Assembly (NCBI GenBank): GCA_945859605.1
Contig: OX243827.1
Span: 7,101,273 to 7,165,272, forward strand
DNA from: Lumbricus rubellus
Taxonomy: Eukaryota; Annelida; Clitellata; Crassiclitellata; Lumbricidae
DNA: 64,000 nt
Reading direction: 5' to 3'
Part shown: positions 37,163 to 49,843 of the stretch, one piece after another
Numbering within the stretch: position 1 is the stretch's first letter
Layout: every line of letters starts with the position of its first letter
The notes under the pieces: generated by a model
What the model saw: only the letters and a program-made list of their open reading frames with translations
The model's database searches: none
What the model was told of the DNA's origin: nothing
Program-made: the position numbers and the translations under genes

Positions 37163-37681
37163 TGAGTTAGAATACAAGTCGGTGTACTTGGGAAGTTCGA
37201 ATGAAGTCCTGAAGCTAGATGGTTGTTGTTATTCTTGAGTTTCAGATGATTGTAATGTAATTGATTACAATTAAGAATTGTATCGCTAAGAAATCTTTTC
37301 ATAGCAGATAATTTATACAAAAGTCTGTCGTGTTTAGTCTTCTATAAATTTGAGACTACGCGGAGTTTGATGTTGAGTTCTCCATACGTACTCAAAAGTT
37401 ATTATAGTTTTTATGCTCATCGCACACTGCTATTTTTTGTCGTTTTGCTCTTTGAATCTTTGTTTTGATTTCTCTAAATAAGCAATTTTGATTTGAATTG
37501 AATTGAGTCCTGACTAAACATATAATTATATATTTAAAATTTTTAAATATTCATATTTTGCAAAGATCTTTTTTATATGCAGGTGTAGCAGCTTTTCAGA
37601 GGAGTTTCTCTTGAAGCGGCGCTATGAAAATTGTGCGATAGAGACTACATTTAAATAGGATATTCTTGTTTTCTCTTTCAG

Positions 37682-38316
37682 GGGCGAATCCAAATCGCAG
37701 GGACCGGGGTCGAGGTCTTTGCGCCGAGCAGTGGGCTCGCTTCTGCGGCTGCCACAACTCTGCGGAGGCGATCTCTAAGTACATCCACAGCAAGAAGTAT
37801 TTCTTCAAGAAGGCTTTCCTCATGTCGAAGGACAAGTGGAGTAGCGAACCGGATCTGGCGTCATCACACAAGACGACGGAAGAGGGCGACACGAAGTCAC
37901 GTGGTGGTGGCGGGGGCGGAAGTTGGATCCAGCGCCATCTTAGTCTGAAGCGGAAGAAGAACGCCGGTGACAAGAAGTCATCAGGGTCCGTCAAGGGTGA
38001 CTTCTGCGCCTCCGTGGCATCGACGAATCGCAGCGGGTCTGCTCCACTCCTCATCACCATCTCCCCAGCCACCTCCCCCACTTCGTCAACGTCATCGAGG
38101 AACTTCCGGCGGCCATCTTGCATCGACGGAGTAGTTCCGGTTAGTATAATTCCGAAGCTGAGGGTGACGTCAGACCAGCTGTCATCGACGGGTGGTGGGG
38201 TCACCCTGTACGAGGATCGGGTCTGTCAGTCGACCCAGCCACCGCCAACGATCACGGTGGCTGGGGACTCGGATACAGAGACGACGATGGACAGTTCGAA
38301 GCAACCTCTAGGATGA
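37682..38316 (+). CDS. ANKRD33-like ankyrin protein, terminal coding exon
   Basis: The acceptor TTTTCTCTTTCAG precedes the exon, and the split Gly codon restores AAG-ANPNRRDRGRGLCAEQWARF. This completes the third ankyrin repeat and the RG-GL-AEQWAR-x-G element typical of the ANKRD33/33B family, where the repeat array ends. Next comes ISKYIHSKKYFFKKAFLMSK, a basic helix. The remaining ~150 residues are low-complexity, with Gly, Ser, Thr and Pro runs and no known fold, as in the vertebrate proteins. Two adjacent stop codons (TGATGA) end it at 38316. The exon is GC-rich against AT-rich flanks. Vertebrate ANKRD33 is a photoreceptor repressor of transcription; whether that role applies here is inference. 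ANKRD33 versus ANKRD33B cannot be decided from this. Confidence 0.9.
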
Positions 38317-38319
38317 TGA

Positions 38320-38862
38320 GAATGTCAGTTGAGTGTAGACGGAAGTATCATCCTACAAAAGAAAACAGTCGTGTCGTTGTTTTTGGCGGATTATTCGCAA
38401 CCTCAAGAGACGTTTCAACGTTCAATTCAGAGCATGCGTGTGTTCCAGTTTTACTCCACAGTTGCCCTCAAGACCTCCACACCCAGAGTTTCCCTCAAGA
38501 CCCCCATCCCGCGTGTCAATAGACTGTATACCGGCACGGTATCTCCGTTAAAACAAGAACTCGCGAATTCAGCGATTTTTCTCTCTCGAATTTTCGCGAA
38601 TATCGTACAAAAACATTTTCACAATTTCGGATTAATTAAGATCAATGCATCAGTATTGAATCCAGAATCTCCAATGGAACCAGTTTACGAGAAATTGGAT
38701 AATTTCACCAGTATCACAACGAATTTTTATAATGTATTTTCATTCACCTATAAGACCTATTGGATGAAACTAGAGAGTAGAATATCACGGCATATTCTAT
38801 GCGACGCCTTTTGGGAACATTGTGAGAAACCTAGGAATGACACTTTGAATTACTGGACATGA
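38320..38862 (+). other. Long in-frame open frame after the tandem stops
   Basis: Directly after TGATGA the same reading frame stays open for about 180 codons (LSVDGSIILQKK... to ...CEKPRNDTLNYWT, TGA). There is no known domain. This is long for non-coding DNA of this base composition. It may be the 3' UTR by chance, a stop-readthrough extension, or a coding part reached by splicing around the stops. AATGTCAG just before 38329 could serve as an acceptor. Confidence 0.35.
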
Positions 38863-41835
38863 CCCCCATACAGAAAGCCCAATACATCATCTGCCAAGAT
38901 GTTTAGCTAAAATCAGCGAAATGCAGTCAATATTTGGAAGACTTTATGGGAACATTAATTTTTCAACGGCAAAAGTTCTTAAAATCCCCCCTGAAGTCCA
39001 TTCAATAACTTCATAAAGGATAAATTAGTCGAATAACAAATTCCATGGCTAGGCCTACCGGTGTCTAAAAACTACAGAATGTCTGTGAAGAGCACAGTTG
39101 TTAGTGCCTATGTCATATACGGCAGATCCTTGAATATATACTGTTAGACCAAAGTTGAAACGTACACACAGGTCACGCATGCCACGTTGTTATTTATCTT
39201 TTCATGTTTTGTATGTTTCTCTCTTGAATTATATGATCTTCCAGACACATTTTCGTAACCTCCATTTCGCCGACGAGGAAGCTCATAGTTTTACATAATT
39301 TTACTGAACTGAATAGGAGCCATGCAGTAAAATCTGAGGAATTGTAGTTTTCTTCATCCATTGCATCTTAGGCGAGTGAATTGAAATCGTGGATAATGAC
39401 AGAATTGGACATTGTACATGTATGTAGGCAAATGTATGTGCAGCACGTCTATCGTGTGGAGCTCTCTGTATCAGACATCATATAGGAAAAATTACATTCA
39501 CGTGGGAATTTCCTTTGAAGTAAAACGAATCAGTGATCCTTTGAAATTCAATATTTAAAAACTTTTGAGCCAGAAAACTTTGACTCGTAGACCACCTAGG
39601 CCTACTGCAGTAATTTGTTGACAGTGGATGTCAATTCCAGTTCGTTCTATAGGCTAATCATTGCAACAGTAGGCTATTGTAAACTGGATAAATTTCTAAA
39701 GCTAAGTGCCTCTGTCAAGTCCAATGTTTTTCTCCTGAGATATATACGGTGTGAAGAAAGAGAACAAGTATAGTCCAAAGAATTAAAGAGTCAGAGTAGC
39801 TCTAATACTTGATTGTACAAACTGGTGATCTCGTGCATTGTAATTTATTATGGGTGAAAGCTACGATAATTAGGTTTGATAATTATGCTGAAAGAAGCAG
39901 AAATAATAATTATGGCATGCATAGATTGCATAGGCCTATGAAAGAAGATTCATTCCGTTTAGTTTTGCAAAGTCTTCACAAATAAATACCGGTGATAGAA
40001 ATAAAAGATTAAAAATAATGGCATGCATGCATCAGTCATATCAACAGTTGCCAGCATGCCAATGAGCATTTAATGGTCCCATGCGAGAACATGGGTTCTT
40101 ATAATTATGGGCCCATGATGTGGTTTCTATGTGGGCCCGTATGGGCTTGCTGGCAGTGGCAGGATCAGAACCTGGTGAGAGAACCGAGATCATCTATTTT
40201 CTTGTTATTCGCGTCTGTGAATTATTCGTCTTTCTTTCCTTCGATATTTTTCTCGTTGATGTAAAATTTGTGAGAAATGATGTTTATTTGTAAAGTGATT
40301 TCCACAAATACGTGTTTTATCGTTGCTTTCTATCAAATAAACACCATGATGATGACGACGATAACGATGATGATGATGACTATTTTGCTATTACTACAGC
40401 CCCAAATAACAAATTAAATGATAATTATTATTAAATATTATTTACCCGGTCTTAGCTGTTTCAATGTCAATACTTTTACTATACTTTTTGATACTCATTT
40501 TAAAACTTCTACACTTTATTAATACTTTTGTGTGTTACTTCATATTATACTTTGATGTCCCATTGTGCGTTTGAAAACGGTGTATTAAAAGCTTTATACC
40601 TACCTATTTTCTTATATATTTATTACTTCCCAATAAAAATAATGATCAAGGTCGGTGTTTCAGATTTCCCTCAATTTCTCATTGTGCGCCATTTATAAAT
40701 AGCCTAATTATATCCATACTCAATACACTTTGTTGTGTGGCCTCGAGTGTTAGGGCATTCAAGGCCTGTTGTTGGTCTAATATCCGAGATTTCACGAGCT
40801 TTTGCAATTTCATCGAATACAAAGACGTCTTTCAAGGATTCTTAGTCAAGAACTGGAGCTGCGACAGTTCTCATTAGAAGTAGGCTACTCCCCATGCTTT
40901 CTCTTTCAGACGTACGTCAAGTAATTATGGCGCCGGTTATATTCTGAATTTCTTAAAGGAATCACATTACTGGTAACATTCGAATGCTCTATCGTTGAGT
41001 TTAGACCTACTCAGTGGTGCCTCGAGCCCAACCAAGGCGACATAATAATAATACACGAGTGGTAAATAGAATGCACTCGCCAGAGGCGCCACTCAACAGT
41101 GTAGGATCGTAGGTCCACAAATTATTGTCCTCTCTACGAGTCAACACCGATGTGTTTCTCTGATTCACCAGATGTCGCTCTCTAAAGACGGCAGCAACCG
41201 ATTGTCTTCATCACCAACAACTTTGAAAGTTACTTCAAAGTCAACTAATATATCTGCACTCCTTCGGTACCGGTATTAGTAGTGCAGGATTTTACACGGC
41301 AACTGACACAAAGGGAAATTTCGTTGAGTACTCAGTATAGGCCTAGTTGGTGGATATTGCGATTCTGCTATAGGACAAAGGTCTTAAGACCTGAGGTGGA
41401 CAACATACGGTCAGCGGTGACCTTGGAATCCAACCCTGGATAAGAGGATATGGTCGGATGGTACGGAGGGTGTTCGCTATGCCTCTGCTCAAATTCTAGC
41501 TGGGTATCCCTGTTCCTCATTTTACCTGTTCCTCGTTTCCCCCCCTCAAAACCTATTTCTTCTGCATTGGGAGCGCCTCTGAGCGGTCACCTTATTAGAG
41601 GCTCTTTATAAATGTTTTAATACAGTGCTTTACAATACAATAAGAAATCATCTTACTTTAGTTTAATGGTTTTTGCACAATATTCAGTTGAAAATGTGAC
41701 TGTCTATTTTCGGTGCAAACTAGCCTAATCTGCAAAAACTATAGTCCTCGATTGGCATATATACGGTCTCCAAGTTGCCCTTAAATCTGAGGGCGGTCCT
41801 CTATGAAAATACAGTTTCAATCCTTGGCTTTAAAG
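38863..41835. other. 3' flank of the ankyrin gene; no gene recognised
   Basis: AT-rich. Possible polyadenylation signals AATAAA lie at 39981-39986, 40000-40005 and 40336-40341, so a 3' UTR of 1.6-2 kb is possible. A GAT run lies at about 40345-40380. I see no other feature. Confidence 0.4.
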
Positions 41836-42756
41836 CAGGGGTTCTCAAACTTTATTTTTATTGTACCCCCAAGTAAAAAAATCGAATGGTGGCGTACCCC
41901 CAGCAAAGTCAGATCAGAAACAAAATCCCATTGCCTATAGTCACCATTGCAGTGGCAACTAAAAGTCCTTTTAATCATTGTATGGTGTGGCCTATTAGAG
42001 CTAGTCGAATAGCTTACATACAGGTCCTTACAGGGAGCAAATTGAAAATATGCAAAGTTTTAATCATGCAAATGATGCAATCATATCAACAAAAAGGAGA
42101 AATTGGTCTATAATTCCTATAAGAAAGAGCTAACCTATAATAGCGCTTTATTGCTGCGTGCTTGTTTTGATTAGCACAGATCTTTAAAAAAAGTACCTAT
42201 AGTTTCATAGACCCTGTTTGTCAATTTCAAACTCAAATTTAGCCCATTTTTTGATAGCAAGAATATAGGCTACAGCTCAAAAACTAGTTTCAAACAGATA
42301 GACCTATATAATTATATGACGTGCTGAAAGGAATCACAAATTTTAAAGCTCGACCAGAAATTAATCCTTAGAGAAATTCAGCTATCCTTATTGAGCTCTA
42401 TAATAACCTGCGCTCATTGCATGCGCTGAGAATTTCTGGCTTTGGTTCTTTCAACCAGTTATACATTATTTTGTTTCAAATTTATAGTGACGGCCTAAAC
42501 ATAAACATGTTTGCATGCACTATAATAATTATAAGCTAGTATGCGAGTCTAATGATCTCTAATCACATGTTGTGAAAGAAAGAAATGACGATGCTGTTAC
42601 ATGAAACAGCGTTAAAAATTATTGCTAATCAAGGAATTGTACACAAAGTCGATAAATTCAAATTTAAAAATATATATTTCTGGAAATTTCTGCGTACCCC
42701 TTACCGGCGCCTGGCGTACCCCTTGGGGTACGCGTACCACAGTTTGAGAACCCCTG
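41836..42756. mobile_element. Non-autonomous hAT transposon with exact 8-bp duplication
   Basis: Termini CAGGGGTTCTCAAACTTT and inverted CAGGGGTTCTCAAACTGTGG. CTTTAAAG is directly repeated on both sides (41828-41835 and 42757-42764), an exact 8-bp hAT-type duplication. Subterminal GCGTACCCC motifs recur at both ends, a usual feature of transposase-binding regions. The 921-bp element has no transposase frame. CAGGGGTTCTCAAACTT ends are found in many animal hAT families. Confidence 0.9.
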
Positions 42757-43129
42757 CTTTAAAGCCTTAGACGAGACGCCACAGGTATTTCCGATAAGAT
42801 AAATCTTTATAAAAAAACCTCTCGACTGAGGCGCTCGGGCGAAGACATTAACCAGTGGCGGTGCTGTAACATGGCAAGCGAGGGCAAATGCTCTGGTAAA
42901 AAAACTTTTGCCCTGGTCGCTGCACTGCCAGAATTTCGGCGCTATACTGATGATTTATTTCCAGTATTAATAGTCACCAACAATGGTTGCTTGTAGGCTA
43001 CGACTTTCCTTGCTATGAACTGTCACATAAAATGTCTGGCAGTAATACATCGCTAATCATATCTTTTTCTGACTTCCTACGACTTGTGCTGGTATTCACA
43101 TAGCAGCCCCGATAGTAAAAAGTAAAGTC

Positions 43130-43395
43130 CATCCAGTTCTGTGTGGAACACAGGGAGGCGCTCATCTCCGTTTCAATGGCCTTGTACCGGCAATAGACGA
43201 ATCCCAAGGTCCTGGGACCAGTGTATCGCAGGACTTGCCGTTTACTTCCCAGTTTACGCCGGTGCCAAATTATACTGTTTGGTGACAGTGACATGTGTGC
43301 GCAAATCACTTGCCCAAGGTCGTTACCCGGAGTCGAACCCGCAACCGCCCACTCCGTGAGGAAACGCGTTACCGATCAGCCACCAGGTCGCACAC
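43130..43395 (-). repeat. tRNA-derived SINE, family S3
   Basis: On the minus strand: TGCGACCTGGTGGCTGATCG (A-box region), GGTTGCGGGTTCGACTCCG (B box), then GACCTTGGGCAAGTGATTTG. A tRNA-unrelated body follows down to about 43130. The CTTGGGCAAGT body motif is shared with S2. Confidence 0.7.
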
Positions 43396-43860
43396 ATTCC
43401 CGATATGGTTGGTTTTTAATACAGTAGACCCGACGATCAGATTGCTCATAATATGTTTAGACCCGATGGTGTTGCGGGCGGAGTGGGCGTCAGAATCTGA
43501 TATCATCGCCCATGTCATCATGTCAGACGTCATCGCCCATGTTATCAGCGACCATTCATCTAATTGCTAACCTACATCGTGCTGCTTAACTTCATTTTAA
43601 TCATTCGAGAGTTGGTGCGAATCGTTGAAGGGATGCGGTGAGAGTGGCATGTAAATAAATACACCCACAGTTCAGAGACTAATTGCAACGAACCTTAGGC
43701 TAGACATACGAGATATATTAGGTATCTTAATATCGGCCTACACTCTATACAGGTCTGTAATTATCAGGGAGCTGCCAAAGTTAATTTTACTTTGTTACCG
43801 AAATCATTGTTATCATCGACATCATTGTAATCATCACCATACAAATAATTAGGCCCATAG

Positions 43861-43861
<1 letters not shown>

Positions 43862-43898
<37 letters not shown>
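43862..43898. repeat. AAT trinucleotide repeat
   Basis: About 12 AAT units. Confidence 0.95.
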
Positions 43899-44534
43899 GC
43901 AGTAGCTTTCAAAGGCACTTTCGCAAGCCTTGAAGCAGACGAATAGGGCCATTCCGGACTGGTTTTGTAGCAGTAGTTAGGCAATAAGTCCCTGAGGGAT
44001 CCTAAATACCTCGGGGCAAAAAAATGGTAAAAATAATTAAAAAAATGATAATAGTAGGCCTAATCATCATCATCATCATCATGAGATCTATCTTTGTAAA
44101 TTTGAACTGGAGACAACGTTCACTATAATTATGTGAAGTTAGGAACTACTATAATTATAGGGCCTACTCTCTCAGTCTAAGGTTATTTTGACGGGCGGCT
44201 GAGCAAGACCCAACTCAGTAGCAAATGCCTAGCTACCCCGATAGGGTTCCTTCAATTCTTTCCTGATCCAGACTATAAATTGTCCACTGTTCCTTTGTCT
44301 GTGTTTCCATTATAATTATCATGCCTTAAATCTTCTCCTTGTTGATGTCCATATACAATGTTTATACATGTAGCCTACATTGTACAATCGTCTCCTCCTC
44401 AATCGGTTCTTAATTTATTCCATCCAACAATGGTGACCAATATCCATTATCTCGATTTCTCATCTTCAATTGTCGCTGTAAAAATGATTTGATTTCTTTG
44501 TTCCGGTCAACACATCCCTCATTTATCCCTCTGT

Positions 44535-44954
<420 letters not shown>

Positions 44955-45154
44955 NNNNNNNNNNNNNNNNNNNNNNNNNNNNNNNNNNNNNNNNNNNNNN
45001 NNNNNNNNNNNNNNNNNNNNNNNNNNNNNNNNNNNNNNNNNNNNNNNNNNNNNNNNNNNNNNNNNNNNNNNNNNNNNNNNNNNNNNNNNNNNNNNNNNNN
45101 NNNNNNNNNNNNNNNNNNNNNNNNNNNNNNNNNNNNNNNNNNNNNNNNNNNNNN
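44955..45154. other. Assembly gap, 200 N
   Basis: Exactly 200 unknown bases inside simple repeats; the true length is probably unknown. Left of it the plus strand is CT/CTGT, right of it AG/AGAC. Confidence 0.99.
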
Positions 45155-45215
45155 AGAGAGAGAGAAAGAGAGAGACACACAGAGAGAGAAACTGGCACAC
45201 ACACACACACAGACT
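45155..45215. repeat. AG and CA microsatellite right of gap
   Basis: AGAGAGAGAGAAAGAGAGAG then CACACA. Confidence 0.9.
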
Positions 45216-45662
45216 TATACTCACACGTATACAGTATGAACGATATGAATAAGCGAAATGTCACGTATCTGCTGAAGAAGTGGATGATAATAATAATAAT
45301 TCTAGAGGAGAATGAAGGCTGATAGCCAAACAGGATTCATGATCTGGTCGTCGGACGATGCGGGCAGCTGCAGGCATGCTGTGGTCGCCGGTGCCGTGAC
45401 CCCCCCCGCAGCTTAGACGGACGATTGGGTCTGAGATTCAGCTTTGTCTGCCGTTTTGTCGCAGAACGAGAAGAAGAGACTGAGTGGAGGAAGGAATAGT
45501 GGCATCACGTTGTCGTCCACTCACGTCAACTAAATCTCATGTCATCTCTGTCCAATCTCAGCTCTCTATCTCTTTATCTCTTCCTCAAGCTGGTATCTAT
45601 ATGGATGATATACATGTATACATGTATTTGTATAATTGCATATATTAATATGCATCTATGAT

Positions 45663-45985
45663 ATGTCTGTCTGTCTGTCTCTCTCCCTATCTCTCTCTGT
45701 ATCTATCTGTCTCCTTGTCTCTTTCTGTCTCTCTGTCCTTCTGTCTCTCTGTCTCTGTTTGTCTGTCTGTCTCTGTCTCTCTCTCGCTACCAATCTGTGT
45801 CTCAATCTCGCCTGCATCTCAGTGTCCTCCGATCTGTCTCTCTCTGTCTGTCTCTCTCTCTATCTATATGTCTCTTTATGTCTCTCTGTCTCTGTCCCTC
45901 TGTCTCTCTGTCTCTGTCCCTCTGTCTGTCTCTGTCCCTCTGTCTGTCTGTCTGACCGTCTGTCTGTTTCTCTCTCTATCTCGTC
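45663..45985. repeat. CTGTCTCT microsatellite
   Basis: Degenerate CTGTCTCTCTGT units. The Cys/Leu/Ser-rich frames are artefacts. Confidence 0.9.
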
Positions 45986-46727
45986 TACATCTCATTGACC
46001 TCCGATCTGTCTGTATTTTTATGTTTATAAATTCCTTACAGTCACTAACCGTAGGCTATATATTGCTAATGCTCATCTCACACCACTGTACCCTGTCCCC
46101 GGATTTAAAAAAAGCACAACAAGAACTGGACCACGAACTGAACGAGCTGTAATGTTCCTCTAGCTTTTATTCTCGTCACAGTTGTATTGAACCTTCATAG
46201 CCAGACCTCCGAGAAGTTGTGACTTTCTCTTCCCGTCTGAATTCTCTAACCTGAATTTTGATGACTTTTGCGTATCAGGTCTTGCTAAGGTGGCTGCACT
46301 TAGCCCTCATCTCCAATCCAAGGATCTATCATCAAATTATCGATCTAATTCAATTTACCTTGTGTTCTGCATCTCCATGTCAGCTTAGATCAAAAAACAC
46401 GAGAAAGAGAAACGAGAGGCGTTTGTTGATAGATAATAATTAAGTGCGGGGCTGTTAGGGACATACATGGAGAAAGTTTTTCTAGCCTACGTCTAGTCCG
46501 AGTCCATCTGTCTAAGTAGAACTCAAATTAATTCCACATAGACGTTCCAGTCAGAATCAGCTCACCAAAGACCTTATAGGTCAAAGCCCCAGTCCAAAGT
46601 TCACCATCCGCATAATAAAACCGCGTGATTCAAAGGCTTAAAAATAGCAGTGTTATTCATGCACAAAAACAATCACTCTTTTAAATTAATGTAAACTATC
46701 CACATTGCACATCTAAAACTATCCACA

Positions 46728-46916
46728 TTGATGATGTTGGCCTGCGGAGAGGGAAAAAGGAAGAGAGGACGCCCAAGAAGAAGGTGGATGGAAGAAATAC
46801 ACGAGAGAACAAAGATGAAACTGGAGGAATTGAGAGACGCGACGGAAGATCGTAACACATGGAGAAGGTTTATCACAGCGGTCGCTAAGGTTCCAAGAAT
46901 CGACGGCACAAGGTGA
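46728..46916 (+). pseudogene. LINE ORF2 C-terminal tail
   Basis: The plus-strand frame reads GKRKRGRPRRRWMEEI, then LEELRDATEDRNTWRRFITA and VAKVPRIDGTR to a stop. 'GKR-RGRPR-RW-x-x-x-I ... LR-AT-DRN-WRR' followed by a VPR-DGTR end is a widespread LINE tail. Everything upstream of it is lost. A short direct repeat, CTATCCACATTG, flanks its 5' side (46696 and 46720). Confidence 0.75.
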
Positions 46917-47279
46917 CAAGGTGATCCACATTGCAATTAAAAAGACTTAATTAGACTGCAATATTTTTCGCTAATCTGGCACCATCATGACGATGCATAT
47001 GAATATTCTTTCACTGCTAAGCACGCGCGTTCAACATGGGCGTTCTTAATTTAAGACCAGATGAAACTGAATAAGGGCCTATCGGTCACCAAGTGTAGGT
47101 GTGTTAACAACACAGCTGTTGATCCTCGTCCTGTTACGAGCTGTGACTTGGAAACAGAGACAGCGAATCAAATTCGGAACAAGGTGATTCTAGTACAAGT
47201 CGTGACGGTCCGAGTCCACCATTTCGCCTACAAAAAATACATACATGGTTGCATAAATTGCATAGGCCTACATAGGCCT

Positions 47280-47700
47280 ACATACGTACAAACATACATA
47301 CATACATGCATACATGCATACATACAAAATATACATGCATACATACATGCATGCATAAAAACATACATGCATACATACATACATACATACATACATGCAC
47401 ATACATACATACATACATACATACATACATACATACATACATACATACATACATACATACATACATACATACATACATACATACATACATACATACATAC
47501 ATACATACATACATACATACATACATACATGCACATTGCACATACATACATACATACATACATACATACATACATACATACATACATACATACATACATA
47601 CATACATACATACATACATACATACATACATACATACATACATACATACATACATACATACATACATACATACATACATACATACATACATACATACACA
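47280..47700. repeat. CATA array, about 420 bp
   Basis: Interrupted CATA/CATG units to 47400, then nearly pure CATA with one TGCACATTGCAC interruption near 47530. Confidence 0.97.
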
Positions 47701-47894
47701 AATGGCGACATGCATTGGATTCAATTTGGTAAAGGAGATCGGTGAACAGGTGTGAAAATCACTCTCGCATTCGTAGAAGCCATTGTTTTAAGTCTGCCTC
47801 TGAAAGTGATTTTATTGAATATAAACTGAGATGAATATTATTTTTGACTATCGTATCCGACGACGCGTTGCTGTGGCTGAAAAGAGCATCCACT

Positions 47895-47955
47895 CCCCCT
47901 CCGCCTCCCCTCCGCCTCCCCTCCTCCTCCCCTCCCCCTCTTCCTCCTCCTCCAA
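47895..47955. repeat. CTCCCC pyrimidine tract
   Basis: CCTCCGCCTCCCCTCCTCC units; G-rich on the minus strand. Confidence 0.85.
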
Positions 47956-48048
47956 ACAAATAGTGGACGAATTAAAATGATCATATTTGTTGTAAAAGAT
48001 TGCGCTTTTTCCCAAAGAAAGCATTATGCAAACCTCCGCATATTCTGT

Positions 48049-48325
48049 CTGTCTATCTGCCTGTCTGTCTCTCTGCCTGTCTATCTCCCTGTCTGTCTCT
48101 TTGCCTGTCTGTTTCTCTGCCTGTCTGTCTCTTTGCCTGTCTATCTGCCTGTCTGTTTCTCTGCCTGTCTGTCTCTTTGCCTGTCTATCTGCCTGTCTGT
48201 TTCTCTGCCTGTCTGTCTCTTTGCCTGTCTATCTGCCTGTCTGTTTCTCTGCCTGTCTGTCTCTCTGCCTGTCTATCTGCCTGTCTGTTTCTCTGTCTGC
48301 CTGTCTATCTGCCTGTTTGCCTGCG
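48049..48325. repeat. CTGCCTGTCTGTCT minisatellite
   Basis: Repeats of CTGCCTGTCTGTCTCTTTGC and CTGCCTGTCTATCTGC. Open in all plus-strand frames, hence the false Cys/Leu/Ser proteins. Confidence 0.92.
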
Positions 48326-48605
48326 TTGTTGTCATTCGCGAGATTGCATTGAAAAGCTACACACGCTGCAGTCTTTTACACTTGCAGAGCGATTCCTTAA
48401 AGTTCAAGCTACATGTATTTTATTTCTTGCTGGACTGATCATGCATTCGTGATAGCCTAGGCCTATAATTATAATTTCGTTTATTGAGCAATCCGGTTGA
48501 CAGACCGCTTACAGTGTACAGTTTTAAATGCAGTTATCTTTAATTAGGCTTACGGACGTCAATCTTAACTATTAACAGAACAGACAGCCTGCAATGCAAT
48601 ACTAA

Positions 48606-48994
48606 CAGTGGCGGATCCAGAACTGTTTTTAGGGGGGGCCAAAATCTTGGGAAAAACCAAGAAAATTTCTAAGAAAAACAGAAAAACATACCATTTCATC
48701 CGCCAAAAAAGTTGATGACCTTTTTTTTTAGTCATCTGCCAAAAATTTCGGAAAAAACATACCATTTCATCCGCCAAAAAAGTTGATGACCTTTTTTTTT
48801 AGTCCTCAACTTCAAAACCGAGCGGGGGACAACGTTCCATACAATTATACAATTTTTCAAATAGGGGGGGCAATATCCATTGTACCCATATTCGTATTGC
48901 TAATTTCGGACCAAATGGGGGGGGCCACGTCCCATGGCAGTTTTCAAAGAGGAGGGCCATGGCCGGATTGCCCCCCCCCCTGGATCCGCCCCTG
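48606..48994. mobile_element. hAT-like MITE with internal duplication
   Basis: Termini CAGTGGCGGATCCAG and inverted CAGGGGCGGATCCAG. Flanks AATACTAA (48598-48605) and AATACTGA (48995-49002) form an 8-bp duplication with one change. Inside, AAAACATACCATTTCATCCG with its following GCCAAAAAAGTTGATGACC is present twice in tandem, about 69 bp apart. Confidence 0.8.
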
Positions 48995-49299
48995 AATACT
49001 GATGTCTCAATGCAAGAACGGGGGGGGGTATTTGAACCTTCGCGATCTAGATCATCTCAGGATATTACTCATCCTGAAATTGTAATCGTAATTGTACATG
49101 TAAGTGCAAATAATATAGTAGTGCATTTTTATAGCGGTCTTCAAGGGAACTTCAGAAATGCGTAGGCCCATAATATGCAATATATTTGACAGAAAATATT
49201 AATCGGTCACGCTAATCTATTTAATTGGGACTATACTATTGTATGTTAGTGTACATCTGACTTGTATCTCTCTCTATGTAGCCTATGTAGGCCTATCTG

Positions 49300-49372
49300 T
49301 ATGTCAGCTCATCTGTCAGTCTGTCTGTTGTCAGTCTGTCTGTTGTCTGTCTGTCTGTGTGTCTGTCTGTCT
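49300..49372. repeat. CTGT microsatellite
   Basis: GTCTGTCTGTTGTCAGTCTG units. Confidence 0.85.
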
Positions 49373-49737
49373 GCTCAATTTCTCAATTCGTATATAGTGA
49401 ATTCTGTGCATCGCGACTATTAACAACGACATCATGTTATTCAATGTTCCTTCAACGTCAGAATCGGTTGAACATATACGACATCATCATTCTCTGACCC
49501 GAATCGTTCAATCGCAATGGTATGTCGGGGATTTCCGCATTAGTCTCTATGCGGTTTTATTTCTTAAATCCAGGATATTGTTCTGGTTTTGACGACTACA
49601 GTATACGCTACTGACACCGATGAGAAGAGTAAGCGAACAGTTCACCATCGGTCGTGAAGTTGTCTTTGCGTCGCGAGACGCACAGGAAGCAGGAGAACAT
49701 TTCAGTCGGACGAAGCCAGGATATTGTTTCAGGCGAG

Positions 49738-49843
49738 GAGGGGGCGATGTGGGGCGATGTGGGGGCGAGGTGGGGGCGAGGTGGGGGGCGATGTGGGGGG
49801 CGAGGTGGGGGCGAGGTGGGGGGCGAGATGGGGGGCGTGGTAG
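49738..49843 (+). repeat. G-rich minisatellite with quadruplex potential
   Basis: Tandem GGGGGCGAGGTGGGGGCGAT units, giving many G-runs of four to six on the plus strand. Confidence 0.85.

Larger units (their letters stand above)
17879..37681 (+). other. Intron of ANKRD33-like gene (19.8 kb)
   Basis: Begins GTAAGG and ends TTCTCTTTCAG. It interrupts a Gly codon after its first base. It is filled with a foldback element, MITEs, LINE tails, SINEs and long simple repeats, listed separately. No further exon of this gene is needed to keep the frame. Confidence 0.75.

Noticed and set aside
37596..38204. 202-codon minus-strand frame
   Set aside because: It is the shadow of the GC-rich ankyrin terminal exon on the opposite strand.
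42853..42930. Possible tiny MITE starting CAGTGGCGGTGCTG
   Set aside because: The inverted end is poor and I found no target duplication.
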